In this document: one piece after another, positions 21,211-30,738 of the stretch | Position numbering within the stretch: the first letter of the stretch is position 1 | Layout: every line of letters begins with the position of its first letter | Assembly (NCBI RefSeq): GCF_020873915.1 | Contig: NZ_JAHWGP010000010.1 | Location: forward strand, 1-64,000 | Length of the DNA: 64,000 nucleotides | Reading direction: 5' to 3' | Source of the DNA: Streptomyces sp. DH5 | GTDB lineage: Bacteria; Actinomycetota; Actinomycetes; Streptomycetales; Streptomycetaceae | The notes under the pieces: generated by a model | The model's database searches: none | What the model was told of the DNA's origin: nothing | The model's input: the letters and a program-made list of their open reading frames with translations, nothing else | Position numbers and translations under genes: made by a program

Positions 21211-23004
21211 ATGGCGGCGCAATTCGGCAGGAGGCTGTGCAAGGGAGCAGCGACCACCGCCGTGGCCGCGGCGGCGGTGGCGGCCCTGTCCGCGTCCCAG
21301 GCTCCCGGTGCCACGGCCGACGGCCACGGCCGGCAGACCACCTCCGACGCCGTACCCTCGCCCGAGGAGACCGCCGACGGCGCCGGCGCGACCGGCAACT
21401 CGCCGTACTACACGGACCTGCCGCCCCTCAACAGCCCCAACCCCTCCCCGAGCAGCGGCACCGGAACGGTCGACCCGGCAGCGGCCGAGGCCGGCATACC
21501 CGCGACCGTCCTCGACGCCTACAAGCAGGCCGAGGCGGCGCTGCGCGAGAGCAGGCCCGGCTGCAACCTGCCCTGGCAACTCCTCGCCGCCATCGGCAAG
21601 GTGGAGTCCGGCCAGGCCCGCGGCGGACGCGTCGACGCGGACGGCACCACCCTCTCGCCCATCCTCGGCCCCCAGCTCGACGGCAACGGCTTCGCCCTCA
21701 TCAAGGACACCGACGGCGGCGCCCACGACGGCAACAGCACCTACGACCAGGCCGTCGGCCCGATGCAGTTCATCCCGTCCACCTGGAAGTGGGCGGGCCG
21801 CGACGGCAACGGGGACGGCCGCAAGGACCCCAACAACATCTACGACGCCGCCCTCTCCGCCGGCCACTACCTGTGCCGCTTCGACTGGGACCTGTCCGAC
21901 CGGCGCGACCTGAGGAAGGCGATCCTCAGCTACAACAACTCGACGGACTACCTGAACACCGTCCTGTCGTGGCTGGAGTACTACCGCAAGGGCACCCACG
22001 AGATCCCGGACGGTTCCGGCACGCTGCCCGGGGACCGCAGCGACGACGGGACGAGGGTGCGGCCTTCTTCGCCGGCCCCGGCCACCCCGCCTGCGCCCAA
22101 GCCGGCCCCCAGGCCCACCACCCCGGGACCCGGCAAGCCGGGCGGCGCCGGCCCGAGCCCGAAGCCGACCGCCCCTGGCAGCGGCGGCCCGACCGCCCCG
22201 CCGGCCACAACCCCGCCGACCCCCACCACCCCGCCGACCCCCACCGACACGGTGGACCATCTGGAGGCCGCCGGCACCGCGACGCTCACCGCGACGGCGG
22301 GCGACACCTTCGACAAGAGGGTCGCCGCCCGAGCGGAGACGGACGCCGGCGAGGCGGTGGCCAAGGTGAGGATCCGCTTCACCATCCACGGCGACACCGA
22401 CACCACGTTCGCCGGCGGCGAGAGCGTGGCCACCGTGGTCACCAACGCCTCGGGCGTCGCCGTGGCGCCCACCCTCCGGGCCGGTGAGAAGACCGGCGCG
22501 TTCGCCGTCCGCGCCGTCGTGGTCGGCCGCGACATCCCGGGCGTCACCTACCAGGCGAACGTCACCGAACGCGCCGCCGACACCCTCGTCCGCACCGGCG
22601 ACGCGGCGCTCACGTGCACCCCGGGCGGCGAGTTCGCCGGGCAGGTCGAGCTGAAGGCCACCTACGGCGGTGCCGCCGCCGGCAAGGTCGCCGCCACCGC
22701 CACGCTCGTCACGTCCGCCGACGACCCGGCGGAGAACGACAAGGGCCCCTACTTCAAGGACGCAGACGGAAAGACGGTCCGCACGCTGAAGGGCCTCACG
22801 ACCGACGCGGACGGTCTGCTGAGGCTGCCCCGGCTGTACGCGGACGACACCACCGGCACGTTCCTGCTCCGCGTCACCACCGCGGGCGGAGCGACCCTCA
22901 CGGTCGAACTGACCGTGGCGGCCGCCGAGGCCGGGACCGAAACCGGGGCCGACGCCGGTACCGGGACCCCGTCCCCGACCCCGTCGACCGGCACCGCCGG
23001 CTGA
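21211..23004 (+). CDS. Secreted lytic transglycosylase with two C-terminal Ig-like domains
   Basis: A 597-residue exported murein hydrolase. A signal peptide ends near ATA-DG (about 37). The catalytic domain (about 95-270) is of the MltB/SLT_2 type: LPWQLLAAIGKVESG carries the catalytic Glu, with GPMQFIPSTWKWAGRDGNGDG and ILSYNNSTDYLNTVLSWLEYY. A Pro/Thr linker (about 285-350) leads to two repeated beta-sandwich-like modules (about 350-455 and 458-575), each opening with a TATAGDTF- or TCTPGGEF-like strand and ending TGxFxxRxxxxG. The enzyme cleaves glycan strands to 1,6-anhydro ends; the tail probably holds it in the wall. It is divergent from DUF4184. Confidence 0.88.
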   Translation: MAAQFGRRLCKGAATTAVAAAAVAALSASQAPGATADGHGRQTTSDAVPSPEETADGAGATGNSPYYTDLPPLNSPNPSPSSGTGTVDPAAAEAGIPATVLDAYKQAEAALRESRPGCNLPWQLLAAIGKVESGQARGGRVDADGTTLSPILGPQLDGNGFALIKDTDGGAHDGNSTYDQAVGPMQFIPSTWKWAGRDGNGDGRKDPNNIYDAALSAGHYLCRFDWDLSDRRDLRKAILSYNNSTDYLNTVLSWLEYYRKGTHEIPDGSGTLPGDRSDDGTRVRPSSPAPATPPAPKPAPRPTTPGPGKPGGAGPSPKPTAPGSGGPTAPPATTPPTPTTPPTPTDTVDHLEAAGTATLTATAGDTFDKRVAARAETDAGEAVAKVRIRFTIHGDTDTTFAGGESVATVVTNASGVAVAPTLRAGEKTGAFAVRAVVVGRDIPGVTYQANVTERAADTLVRTGDAALTCTPGGEFAGQVELKATYGGAAAGKVAATATLVTSADDPAENDKGPYFKDADGKTVRTLKGLTTDADGLLRLPRLYADDTTGTFLLRVTTAGGATLTVELTVAAAEAGTETGADAGTGTPSPTPSTGTAG

Positions 23005-23023
23005 CGGTGCGCCGGCGCACGGC

Positions 23024-25654
23024 TCAGCGCCTGAGCCGTGCGCTGGTGTGCCGCGTCGGTTCGGCGGCGGCCGGGTCCTCGGGCCACGGGTGCTTGGGAT
23101 AGCGGCCGCGCAGCTCGGCCCGTACGCCCTTGTAGCCGTCGCGCCAGAAGGAGGCGAGGTCGGCGGTCACGGCGGCGGGACGCCCGGCCGGGGACAGCAG
23201 GTGCACCAGCAGCGGCACCCCGGCCACCCGGGGCGACTCCTGGAGCCCGAACATCTCCTGCAGCTTCACGGCGAGCACCGGCCGCTCCGGGGCGGAGTAG
23301 TCGACCCGGACCGCGGACCCGGAGGGCACGGTGATCCGTTCGGGCGCGAGCTCGTCGAGCCGCGCCGCCTCACCGGAGGCCCACGGCAGCAGCCGCCCCA
23401 GCGCCTGCCCGGCGTCGATCCGCGCGAGGTCGGCCCGCCGACGGGCGCGGCCCAGCTCCGGCTCCAGCCACTCCTCCACGCGCGCGTGCAGTGTCCCGTC
23501 GGACACGTCGGGCCACGGTGCGCCGAGCCGGCCGTGCAGGAAGGCCAGCCGCTGCCGCAGTACGAGGGCCCCGGCCGGCCAGCGCAACAGCCCGAACCCC
23601 TCCTGCCGCAGCCCGTCCAGCAGCGCCTCGCGCACGAGGGACGGGTCGGCGCCGCTGTGCGGCCGTACGGTCAGCTCCACCGCCCCGAGCCGCTCGACCT
23701 CCCGCGCGACGACGTCCCCGCCGTCCCAGCGGACCTCCTCGCGGCGCACCAGCAGCGCACCGGCCGCGTACCGTGCGATCCCCTCGTCGACGACCGCCCC
23801 GAGCCCCACGCGCGCGTGCCCGCGGCCCACCGGCCGGTCGGCCGCGGCCACGGCGACCCACTCCGCACCCCGCAACCCCGAACCGGGCCCCGGCTCGGCC
23901 CGGGTCCCGCCCGCCATCAGGTACGAACCGCCGTCCGCGCGGGCCACCCGCTCGGGAAACGCGAGCGCCACCACCAGTCCCACCCGCGCGTCCTCCCCAC
24001 CGGCACCCCCGGCGGGCGGACCACCGCCGGACACCCGCACCGAGCCCACCGTCCCCTGCGTGGGCGCGTCCCCGGCCGCAGGGGCCCCTGCGGCCGTACC
24101 GGTTCCACCGGCGGTACCGACTCCACCGGCCGTGCCGACTCCACCGGCGTCGTCAGGCACGAGTCCCCGCAGGCGGCGGACCTCCGTGCGCCACCGGGCG
24201 GCGTACGCGTCACCCACGTGACGCGCGGCGCGCAGGGCGCCCGCCAGGTCGTCCCCGTACGCGCGCGGCGGTTCCTCACCGATCAGGGCGACCACCTCGG
24301 CGGCGAGTCCCGGACCCACCACCGGCGCCGCGTCCAGGAGGGCGCGCCCCAGCCGGGGATGCAGCCCCAGCCGTGACAACCGCACACCGCGCGCCGTCGC
24401 GCGGCCCTCCGCGTCCACCGCGCCGATCGCCGTCAGCGTGGACCGGGCCGCCGCCATCGCACCCGCCGGCGGGGCGTCCAGCAGGGCCAGCCCCGAGGCG
24501 TCCGGATCGCCCCAGCAGGCCGCCTGGAGCGCGAACGCCGTCAGGTCGGCCACCTTGATCTCGGGGGAGGGGAACCGGGGCAGCCGCGCGTCCTCCGCCT
24601 CCGCCCAGCAGCGGTACACCGCGCCCGGCGCCTCACGCCCGGCACGCCCCGCCCGCTGCCGCCCCGAAGCCCGCGAGGCCCGGACCGTCGTCAGCGCGCT
24701 CAACCCCCGCGCGTGATCGACCCGCGGCTCGCGCGCGAGACCCGAGTCCACGACCACCCGCACCCCGGGCACCGTCAGAGACGACTCCGCCACCGCCGTC
24801 GCCAGCACCACCCGGCGACGCTCCCCGCCGGTCAGCACCGCGTCCTGCACGGCCGCCGGCGCCCGCCCGTGCACCTGGAGCACCTCGACCCCGTCCAGGC
24901 CGCCCAGCTGCCCGGCCACCCGGGCGATCTCGCCGACCCCCGGCAGGAACACCAGGACGTCCCCGTCCCGCTCGGCCAGCGCCCGCCGCACCACCGACGC
25001 CACGTGCGCCAGCAGCGCCGGATCGACCCGCATCCCGTGCGGCGGCCGCACCACACCCGCCGGAGGCGCCCAGAGGACCTCCACCGGGTGCGCCGCACCG
25101 CGCGCCTCGACCACCGGCGCACCGCCGAGCAGCCCTGCCCAGCCCTCCGCGTCCGTCGTCGCCGACGCGGCCACCAGCCGCAGTTCCGGGCGGAGCGTCT
25201 CGCGCACGTCCCACAGGAACGCCGCCGCCGTGTCCGCGTCCAGGTGCCGCTCGTGGCACTCGTCGAGCACCACCACGTCCACCCCGGCCAGCTCCTGATC
25301 ACGCTGGAGGCGCTGCAGCAGCACACCGGTCGTGACGACCTCCACGCGCGTGTCCCGGCCCACCGCCCGTTCCCCGCGCACGGTGAAACCGACCGGCCCG
25401 CCGACCCTTTCGCCCAGCAGCCAGGCCATCCGCCGGGCCGCCGCGCGGGCGGCGATCCGCCGCGGCTCGGCGACCACCACCCGCCGCGCGGGCCCGGTCC
25501 CGAGCAGCCCCGCCAGCGCCAACGGCACCAGCGTCGTCTTACCGGTCCCCGGCGGCGCCACCAGCACCGCCGTGCCGTGCGCGTCGAGCGCCCCGGTCAG
25601 ACCGGGCAGGGCTTCGCGTACGGGCAGGACGTCCAGGGCGTCGTGACGGATCAC
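23024..25654 (-). CDS. hrpB: ATP-dependent helicase HrpB
   Basis: An 876-residue DExH-box helicase. Walker A is VAPPGTGKTTLVPLAL (about 33-48), the DExH box is VVLDECHERHLD, motif III SATTD is followed by a helicase C-terminal domain with QRAGRAGRE (motif VI), and the HrpB-specific C-terminal domain fills the last 150 residues (WPDVSDGTLHARVEEWLEPEL). HrpB is widespread, and its RNA or DNA target is unsettled. A Gly/Ala-rich, low-complexity insert of about 40 residues (near 500-540) is unusual for the family. It is convergent with the transglycosylase, and 4 bp separate it from the methyltransferase upstream, so those two form an operon. Confidence 0.93.
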   Translation of the reverse strand: MIRHDALDVLPVREALPGLTGALDAHGTAVLVAPPGTGKTTLVPLALAGLLGTGPARRVVVAEPRRIAARAAARRMAWLLGERVGGPVGFTVRGERAVGRDTRVEVVTTGVLLQRLQRDQELAGVDVVVLDECHERHLDADTAAAFLWDVRETLRPELRLVAASATTDAEGWAGLLGGAPVVEARGAAHPVEVLWAPPAGVVRPPHGMRVDPALLAHVASVVRRALAERDGDVLVFLPGVGEIARVAGQLGGLDGVEVLQVHGRAPAAVQDAVLTGGERRRVVLATAVAESSLTVPGVRVVVDSGLAREPRVDHARGLSALTTVRASRASGRQRAGRAGREAPGAVYRCWAEAEDARLPRFPSPEIKVADLTAFALQAACWGDPDASGLALLDAPPAGAMAAARSTLTAIGAVDAEGRATARGVRLSRLGLHPRLGRALLDAAPVVGPGLAAEVVALIGEEPPRAYGDDLAGALRAARHVGDAYAARWRTEVRRLRGLVPDDAGGVGTAGGVGTAGGTGTAAGAPAAGDAPTQGTVGSVRVSGGGPPAGGAGGEDARVGLVVALAFPERVARADGGSYLMAGGTRAEPGPGSGLRGAEWVAVAAADRPVGRGHARVGLGAVVDEGIARYAAGALLVRREEVRWDGGDVVAREVERLGAVELTVRPHSGADPSLVREALLDGLRQEGFGLLRWPAGALVLRQRLAFLHGRLGAPWPDVSDGTLHARVEEWLEPELGRARRRADLARIDAGQALGRLLPWASGEAARLDELAPERITVPSGSAVRVDYSAPERPVLAVKLQEMFGLQESPRVAGVPLLVHLLSPAGRPAAVTADLASFWRDGYKGVRAELRGRYPKHPWPEDPAAAEPTRHTSARLRR

Positions 25655-25658
25655 GCAC

Positions 25659-26468
25659 TCAGTCCCGTACGCACACGAAGATCGCCGTGCCCGGGATGAG
25701 GTTCCCGCGCAGCGGGGACCAGCCGCCCCATTCGGAGGTGTTCCAGGCCGGCCACTCCGGTTCCACCAGATCCATCAGCCGGAACCCCGAGGCGACGACG
25801 TCCCGCACCCGGTCCCCGATCGTCCTGTGGTGCTCCACGTACACCGCGCGGCCGTCCTCGTCCTGCTCCACGTACGGCGTGCGGTCGAAGTACGACGCCG
25901 ACACGCTCAGCCCCTCGGGACCAGGCTCGTCGGGGAAGGCCCAGCGGATCGGGTGCGTCACCGAGAACACCAGCCGGCCCCCCGGCCGCAGCACCCGGCG
26001 CACCTCGCGCAGCACCAGCCGCGGATCGGCGACGAAGGGCAGCGCCCCGTACGCCGAGCAGGCCAGGTCGAAGGAGCCGTCAGCGAACGGCAGCGCGCCC
26101 GCGTCGGCGCACACCAGCGGGAACGGCCCGCCGATCCGCAGCGCGTGCTGCAACTGGCGGTGCGAGATGTCCAGCGCCACCGGACGCGCCCCCTGCGCGG
26201 CCAGCCAGCGCGAGCACTGTGCCGCGCCGGCGCCCAGCTCCAGGACGTCGCGTCCCTTCAGCTCCTCCGGCGGGCCCAGCAGCTCCGCCTCCACCTCGTC
26301 CAGACCCTCGGGACCCCACACGAAGCGGTCGTCGCCGAGGAACGTCCCGTGCTCGGTCTGGTACTCGTCCGCGTTCCGGTCCCACCAGCCACGACTGGCG
26401 TGTGAGCTCTCCGCGACACCGGCCTCCCGCCGGGTCGCCTCCGGTTCGGGCGCTACGGACTCTTGGAT
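25659..26468 (-). CDS. Class I SAM-dependent methyltransferase with no ordinary start codon
   Basis: A Rossmann-fold methyltransferase: motif I is VLELGAGAAQCSRWL, motif II PVALDISHRQ, then LACSAYGALPFV and LRPGGRLVFSVTHPIRW. The conserved-looking coding sequence extends well upstream of the first GTG (26321): RGWWDRNADEYQTEHGTF followed by FLGDDRFVWGPEGLDE is typical of these proteins. No ATG, GTG or TTG lies in frame upstream. An AGGGAG (26475-26480) stands 6 nt before an in-frame ATC at 26468, so I mark an AUC start as the best guess (269 residues); otherwise the product would start at 26321 and lose this region. Substrate unknown. It is co-transcribed with hrpB. Confidence 0.75.
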   Translation of the reverse strand: MQESVAPEPEATRREAGVAESSHASRGWWDRNADEYQTEHGTFLGDDRFVWGPEGLDEVEAELLGPPEELKGRDVLELGAGAAQCSRWLAAQGARPVALDISHRQLQHALRIGGPFPLVCADAGALPFADGSFDLACSAYGALPFVADPRLVLREVRRVLRPGGRLVFSVTHPIRWAFPDEPGPEGLSVSASYFDRTPYVEQDEDGRAVYVEHHRTIGDRVRDVVASGFRLMDLVEPEWPAWNTSEWGGWSPLRGNLIPGTAIFVCVRD

Positions 26469-26609
26469 GATCGGCTCCCTCGTCGTACTCTTCCGTCCAG
26501 CCGGACTCCGGCGTGTCGCAGAAGCGGCTTTCCAGCCCCTGCGTGGCCTCGGAGGACGGGACTTGTGCCGGTTATGCGGCGATCCGCCCCGGGTGGGCGG
26601 CTTCGCGCA

Positions 26610-26638
26610 TTGACCCTGCCCGGCTGCCCCCGTATGCT
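26610..26638 (+). promoter_or_regulatory. Strong housekeeping promoter of rpsA
   Basis: TTGACC (26610-26615) and TATGCT (26633-26638) are separated by exactly 17 bp, a near-consensus HrdB (sigma-70) promoter. The leader of about 190 nt to the rpsA start (26837) shows no open frame; room exists for S1 autoregulation, but no clear structure was identified. Confidence 0.85.
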
Positions 26639-26836
26639 ACAAGTTGCGCTGCGAGCTTGCGCGCCTCAGACGTAGCAGGCTGCGCTCGCATCTGTTGTAT
26701 GTCCCCTCGGTTCTCGAGGCGCCGTCGCCAGTTTCTGGTGGAGCGCTTCCTTGGCTGTCCGGCTTCGGCAGAGCGAAACGGGCTCCGGCGTAGCAGTACC
26801 TACGACTTCAATGTCCGTACCGGAGCCCTTTCCCAC

Positions 26837-28333
26837 ATGACGAGCAGCACCGAGACCACCGCCACCACCCCGCAGGTAGCGGTCAACGACATCGGTAACG
26901 AGGAAGCATTCCTCGCCGCGATCGACGAGACGATCAAGTACTTCAACGACGGCGACATCGTCGACGGCGTCATCGTGAAGGTCGACCGGGACGAGGTCCT
27001 GCTCGACATCGGTTACAAGACCGAAGGTGTCATCCCGAGCCGTGAGCTCTCGATCAAGCACGACGTCGACCCCAACGAGGTCGTCGCCGTCGGTGACGAG
27101 ATCGAAGCCCTTGTTCTCCAGAAGGAGGACAAGGAAGGCCGCCTGATCCTCTCGAAGAAGCGCGCCCAGTACGAGCGTGCCTGGGGCACCATCGAGAAGA
27201 TCAAGGAAGAGGACGGCATCGTCACCGGTACCGTCATCGAGGTCGTCAAGGGTGGTCTCATCCTCGACATCGGCCTCCGCGGCTTCCTCCCGGCCTCCCT
27301 GGTGGAGATGCGCCGTGTCCGCGACCTCCAGCCCTACGTGGGCAAGGAGCTCGAGGCGAAGATCATCGAGCTGGACAAGAACCGCAACAACGTGGTCCTG
27401 TCCCGCCGTGCCTGGCTGGAGCAGACCCAGTCCGAGGTGCGCCAGACGTTCCTCACCACCCTCCAGAAGGGTCAGGTCCGTTCCGGCGTCGTCTCCTCGA
27501 TCGTCAACTTCGGTGCCTTCGTGGACCTGGGTGGCGTCGACGGTCTGGTCCACGTCTCCGAGCTCTCCTGGAAGCACATCGACCACCCGTCCGAGGTTGT
27601 CGAGGTCGGCCAGGAAGTCACCGTCGAGGTCCTCGACGTCGACATGGACCGCGAGCGTGTCTCCCTGTCGCTGAAGGCGACCCAGGAAGACCCGTGGCAG
27701 CAGTTCGCCCGCACCCACCAGATCGGCCAGGTCGTGCCCGGCAAGGTCACGAAGCTGGTTCCGTTCGGTGCGTTCGTCCGCGTGGACGAGGGCATCGAGG
27801 GTCTGGTCCACATCTCCGAGCTGGCCGAGCGCCACGTGGAGATCCCGGAGCAGGTCGTCCAGGTCAACGACGAGATCTTCGTCAAGGTCATCGACATCGA
27901 CCTCGAGCGCCGCCGCATCAGCCTCTCGCTGAAGCAGGCCAACGAGGCCTTCGGTGCCGACCCGTCGGCGGTCGAGTTCGACCCGACCCTGTACGGCATG
28001 GCCGCGTCCTACGACGACCAGGGCAACTACATCTACCCCGAGGGCTTCGACCCCGAGACCAACGACTGGCTCGAGGGCTACGAGACCCAGCGGGAGGCGT
28101 GGGAGACCCAGTACGCCGAGGCGCAGTCCCGCTTCGAGCAGCACCAGGCGCAGGTCATCAAGTCCCGCGAGGCGGACGAGAAGGCCGCTGCCGAGGGTGG
28201 CGGCGAGGCCGCCGCTCCGGCCGCGTCCGGTGGCGGTTCGTACTCCTCCGAGGGTGGCGACCAGTCCGGCGCGCTCGCCTCGGACGAGGCGCTCGCGGCC
28301 CTGCGCGAGAAGCTGGCGGGCGGCCAGAGCTGA
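26837..28333 (+). CDS. rpsA: 30S ribosomal protein S1
   Basis: A 498-residue S1 with four S1/OB-fold repeats. They start near residues 38 (GDIVDGVIVKVDRDEVLLDI), 125 (GTVIEVVKGGLILDIGLRGF), 211 (GQVRSGVVSSIVNFGAFVDL) and 296 (GQVVPGKVTKLVPFGAFVRV). A Gly/Ala/Glu-rich tail of 110 residues follows. Four repeats, rather than the six of E. coli, is the actinobacterial form. S1 brings mRNA to the ribosome, though leaderless mRNAs, common here, need it less. ATG 26837 has GGAG 11 nt upstream and begins the conserved Thr-rich N-terminus; earlier in-frame starts lie in the leader. Codon use is strongly biased, as expected for high expression. Confidence 0.97.
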   Translation: MTSSTETTATTPQVAVNDIGNEEAFLAAIDETIKYFNDGDIVDGVIVKVDRDEVLLDIGYKTEGVIPSRELSIKHDVDPNEVVAVGDEIEALVLQKEDKEGRLILSKKRAQYERAWGTIEKIKEEDGIVTGTVIEVVKGGLILDIGLRGFLPASLVEMRRVRDLQPYVGKELEAKIIELDKNRNNVVLSRRAWLEQTQSEVRQTFLTTLQKGQVRSGVVSSIVNFGAFVDLGGVDGLVHVSELSWKHIDHPSEVVEVGQEVTVEVLDVDMDRERVSLSLKATQEDPWQQFARTHQIGQVVPGKVTKLVPFGAFVRVDEGIEGLVHISELAERHVEIPEQVVQVNDEIFVKVIDIDLERRRISLSLKQANEAFGADPSAVEFDPTLYGMAASYDDQGNYIYPEGFDPETNDWLEGYETQREAWETQYAEAQSRFEQHQAQVIKSREADEKAAAEGGGEAAAPAASGGGSYSSEGGDQSGALASDEALAALREKLAGGQS

Positions 28334-28361
28334 ACGCTCCCCGCTGACGCCTAGCCGTTGA

Positions 28362-28397
28362 CTGAGGGGCCGTACCCACCCGGGTACGGCCCCTCAG
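28362..28397 (+). terminator. Terminator of rpsA
   Basis: A perfect 16-bp stem (28362-28377 with 28382-28397, loop ACCC) begins 28 bp after the rpsA stop. Its arms read CTGAGGGGCCGTACCC and the complement. Confidence 0.9.
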
Positions 28398-28404
28398 TGC
28401 TGCC

Positions 28405-28540
28405 CAAGACCCACGAGAACCAGCGCACCAGCCCTCGAGGGCCAAGAGGAACCAGCGCACCAACCCCCGAGGTCCGAGAAGGCCTGCGCGTCAATCCCCC
28501 GGGGGGCGCGGAGAACTGCGCGACCGGCCCTCGCGCCGGC
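28405..28540. repeat. Three degenerate copies of a Streptomyces intergenic repeat
   Basis: Three related units of about 30-65 bp spacing share GAACCAGCGCACCA or GAACTGCGCGACCG followed by CCC(T/C)CG(A/C)GG: at about 28417, 28449 and 28510. The third closely matches the GGGCGCGGGGAACTGCGCG element I know as a frequent intergenic sequence in Streptomyces; the first two look like diverged copies. No gene is seen between the rpsA terminator and 28641. Confidence 0.55.
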
Positions 28541-28641
28541 CCGCGGCCGATCCGCCAAACCCCGGAGGGAACCGCGCCGCGCGGGAATGCCCGTGTCGCC
28601 GGGCACGTTGTCCCGTACGGACACGAGGAGGAGCGGTCACT

Positions 28642-29580
28642 GTGCTTGATCCGCAGGATTTGTACGCATGGGAGCCGAAGGGGCTCGGCGTCGTCGACAT
28701 GGCGCTGGCCCAGGAGTCGGCCGGACTAGTCATGCTCTACCACTTCGACGGATACATCGACGCCGGAGAGACCGGTGACCAGATCGTCGACCGGCTCCTC
28801 GACTCGCTGCCCCACCAGCTCGTCGCCCGCTTCGACCACGACCGGCTCATCGACTACCGCGCCCGGCGCCCCCTGTTGACCTTCACCCGCGACCGCTGGA
28901 GCGACTACGAGGTGCCCGCCATCGAGGTGCGCCTGGTCCAGGACGCCACCGGGGCACCCTTCCTGCTGCTGTCCGGGCCCGAGCCGGACGTCGAGTGGGA
29001 GCGCTTCGCCGCGGCCGTCCGGCAGATCGTGGAACGCCTCGGCGTCCGCCTGTCGGTGAACTTCCACGGCATCCCCATGGGCGTCCCGCACACCCGCCCC
29101 GTCGGCATCACCCCGCACGGCAACCGCACCGACCTCGTCCCGGTGACCAGCAGCGTCTTCGACGAGGCACAGGTGCCCGGCAGCGCCGAGGCCCTCGTCG
29201 AGTACCGGCTCATGCAGGCCGGCCACGACGTCCTGGGCATCGCAACCCACGTGCCGCACTACATCGCCCGTTCCGCGTACCCGGACGCGGCCCTGACCGC
29301 CCTGGAAACCATCACGGCCGCCACCGGACTCGTCCTGCCCGGCGTCGCGCACTCGCTGCGCACCGACGCCCACCGCACCCAGACCGAGATCGACCGCCAG
29401 GTCCGCGAGGGCGACGAGGAACTGACCGCCCTCGTCCAAGGGCTCGAGCACCAGTACGACGCCGCCGCTGGTGCCGAGACCCGGGGCAACATGCTCGCGG
29501 AGCCGGCGGAGATTCCGTCGGCGGACGAGATCGGCCGTGAGTTCGAACGCTTCCTCGCGGAGCGGGAGGGCGACGGCTGA
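28642..29580 (+). CDS. PAC2 family protein
   Basis: A 312-residue protein of the PAC2 family, named after a eukaryotic proteasome-assembly chaperone. Actinobacteria have a 20S proteasome, so a link to it is attractive but unproven. Family features include [21 protein letters not shown] near the N-terminus, [29 protein letters not shown] and [21 protein letters not shown]. The C-terminal 60 residues are a charged helix ([20 protein letters not shown]). The start is GTG 28642, with GAGGAGGAG 8 nt upstream. It stands alone on the plus strand between rpsA and coaE. Confidence 0.9.
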   Translation: MLDPQDLYAWEPKGLGVVDMALAQESAGLVMLYHFDGYIDAGETGDQIVDRLLDSLPHQLVARFDHDRLIDYRARRPLLTFTRDRWSDYEVPAIEVRLVQDATGAPFLLLSGPEPDVEWERFAAAVRQIVERLGVRLSVNFHGIPMGVPHTRPVGITPHGNRTDLVPVTSSVFDEAQVPGSAEALVEYRLMQAGHDVLGIATHVPHYIARSAYPDAALTALETITAATGLVLPGVAHSLRTDAHRTQTEIDRQVREGDEELTALVQGLEHQYDAAAGAETRGNMLAEPAEIPSADEIGREFERFLAEREGDG

Positions 29581-29634
29581 CGTCCCCCGGGCCCGGCGCA
29601 CCCCGGCCCGCGCCCTGGACCTAGGCTGCTGTCC

Positions 29635-30291
29635 ATGCTGACAGTGGGCCTGACCGGCGGTATCGGCGCCGGCAAGAGTGAGGTGTCGCGGCTGCTCGTC
29701 GAGTGCGGGGCCGTGCTCATCGACGCGGACCGCATCGCACGCGAGGTCGTCGAACCGGGGACACCCGGTCTCGCCGCGGTCGTGGACGCCTTCGGCGAGG
29801 ACGTACTGGCCGCCGACGGCAGCCTCGACCGGCCCAAGCTCGGCTCGATCGTCTTCGCCGACGCGGGCAGGCTGGCCGTGCTCAACTCCATCGTCCACCC
29901 GCTCGTGGGCGCCCGCTCCCGAGAGCTGGAGAAGGCCGCCGCCGAGGACGCCGTGGTCGTGCACGACGTCCCCCTGCTCACGGAGAACGGTCTCGCGCCC
30001 CTCTACGACCTGGTGATCGTCGTCGACGCGAGCCCCGCGACCCAGCTCGAGCGGCTCGTGGACCGGCGCGGCATGAGCGAGGAGGACGCACGCGCGCGGA
30101 TGGCCGCCCAGGCGACCCGTGAACAGCGCCGCGCCATCGCCGACATCGTCATCGACAACGACGTCCCGCTCGACGAGCTCGCACGACGCGTCGAGGACGT
30201 GTGGTCCGGGCTGGTCCGCCGGGCGCGGGCGTCCCGCCCTGGTGGGCCGGCACCCTCGGAGCGGCCGGAGCCCCCGGAGCAGCCGGAATAG
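29635..30291 (+). CDS. coaE: Dephospho-CoA kinase
   Basis: A 218-residue enzyme for the last step of coenzyme A synthesis: phosphorylation of the 3'-hydroxyl of dephospho-CoA by ATP. The P-loop [13 protein letters not shown] (5-17) starts the protein; [17 protein letters not shown] (32-48) is the CoA-binding lid, [12 protein letters not shown] the substrate loop, and [12 protein letters not shown] the late helix. A short acidic/proline tail closes it. ATG 29635 has no ribosome-binding site; TAGGCT (29622-29627) lies 7 nt upstream, which suggests a leaderless message. Confidence 0.95.
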   Translation: MLTVGLTGGIGAGKSEVSRLLVECGAVLIDADRIAREVVEPGTPGLAAVVDAFGEDVLAADGSLDRPKLGSIVFADAGRLAVLNSIVHPLVGARSRELEKAAAEDAVVVHDVPLLTENGLAPLYDLVIVVDASPATQLERLVDRRGMSEEDARARMAAQATREQRRAIADIVIDNDVPLDELARRVEDVWSGLVRRARASRPGGPAPSERPEPPEQPE

Positions 30292-30341
30292 AGGCCCCCG
30301 GACGAGGCGTTGAAACCGGTCAGTGAGGGAAGGATGCCGCC

Positions 30342-30722
30342 GTGCCCGAGACCAGTGGTTCGACCGGACGTACGCCGGAGACGCATGTCATCGACTTCCG
30401 TGCCGCCGAGCAGCTGCTCGCCTCACGGGATCCGCGGGGCGCGGTGAAGCTGCTGGACGGCGTGATCGACGTCCACCCCGAGAACACCGCCGCGCGCCTG
30501 CTGCGGGCCCGTGCCTTCTTCGCGGCGGCCCAGCTGCGTCCCGCCGAGCTGGAATTCTCCCTCGTCCTGGAGCGCGAGCCCGACAACGCCTACGCCCACT
30601 TCGCGCTCGCCCGCACCTATCAGCGGCAGAACCGCCCCCATCCGGCCAAGCGCCACTTCCGGCTCGCGGCTGCCCTGGACCCCAACCCGGAGTATCTGAA
30701 GGCGGCCCGCTTCGAGGCGTGA
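30342..30722 (+). CDS. Small tetratricopeptide-repeat protein
   Basis: A 126-residue protein made almost entirely of TPR helices: VIDFRAAEQLLASRDPRGAV, then AARLLRARAFFAAAQLRPAE and AYAHFALARTYQRQNRPHPA, three units of 34 residues with typical small residues at positions 8 and 20. It should serve as a protein-binding scaffold; the partner is unknown. The start is GTG 30342, with AGGGAAGGA upstream. It follows coaE by 50 bp on the same strand. Conserved position next to coaE in Streptomyces is my recollection. Confidence 0.88.
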   Translation: MPETSGSTGRTPETHVIDFRAAEQLLASRDPRGAVKLLDGVIDVHPENTAARLLRARAFFAAAQLRPAELEFSLVLEREPDNAYAHFALARTYQRQNRPHPAKRHFRLAAALDPNPEYLKAARFEA

Positions 30723-30738
30723 CGGCGCCACCCCCGTG

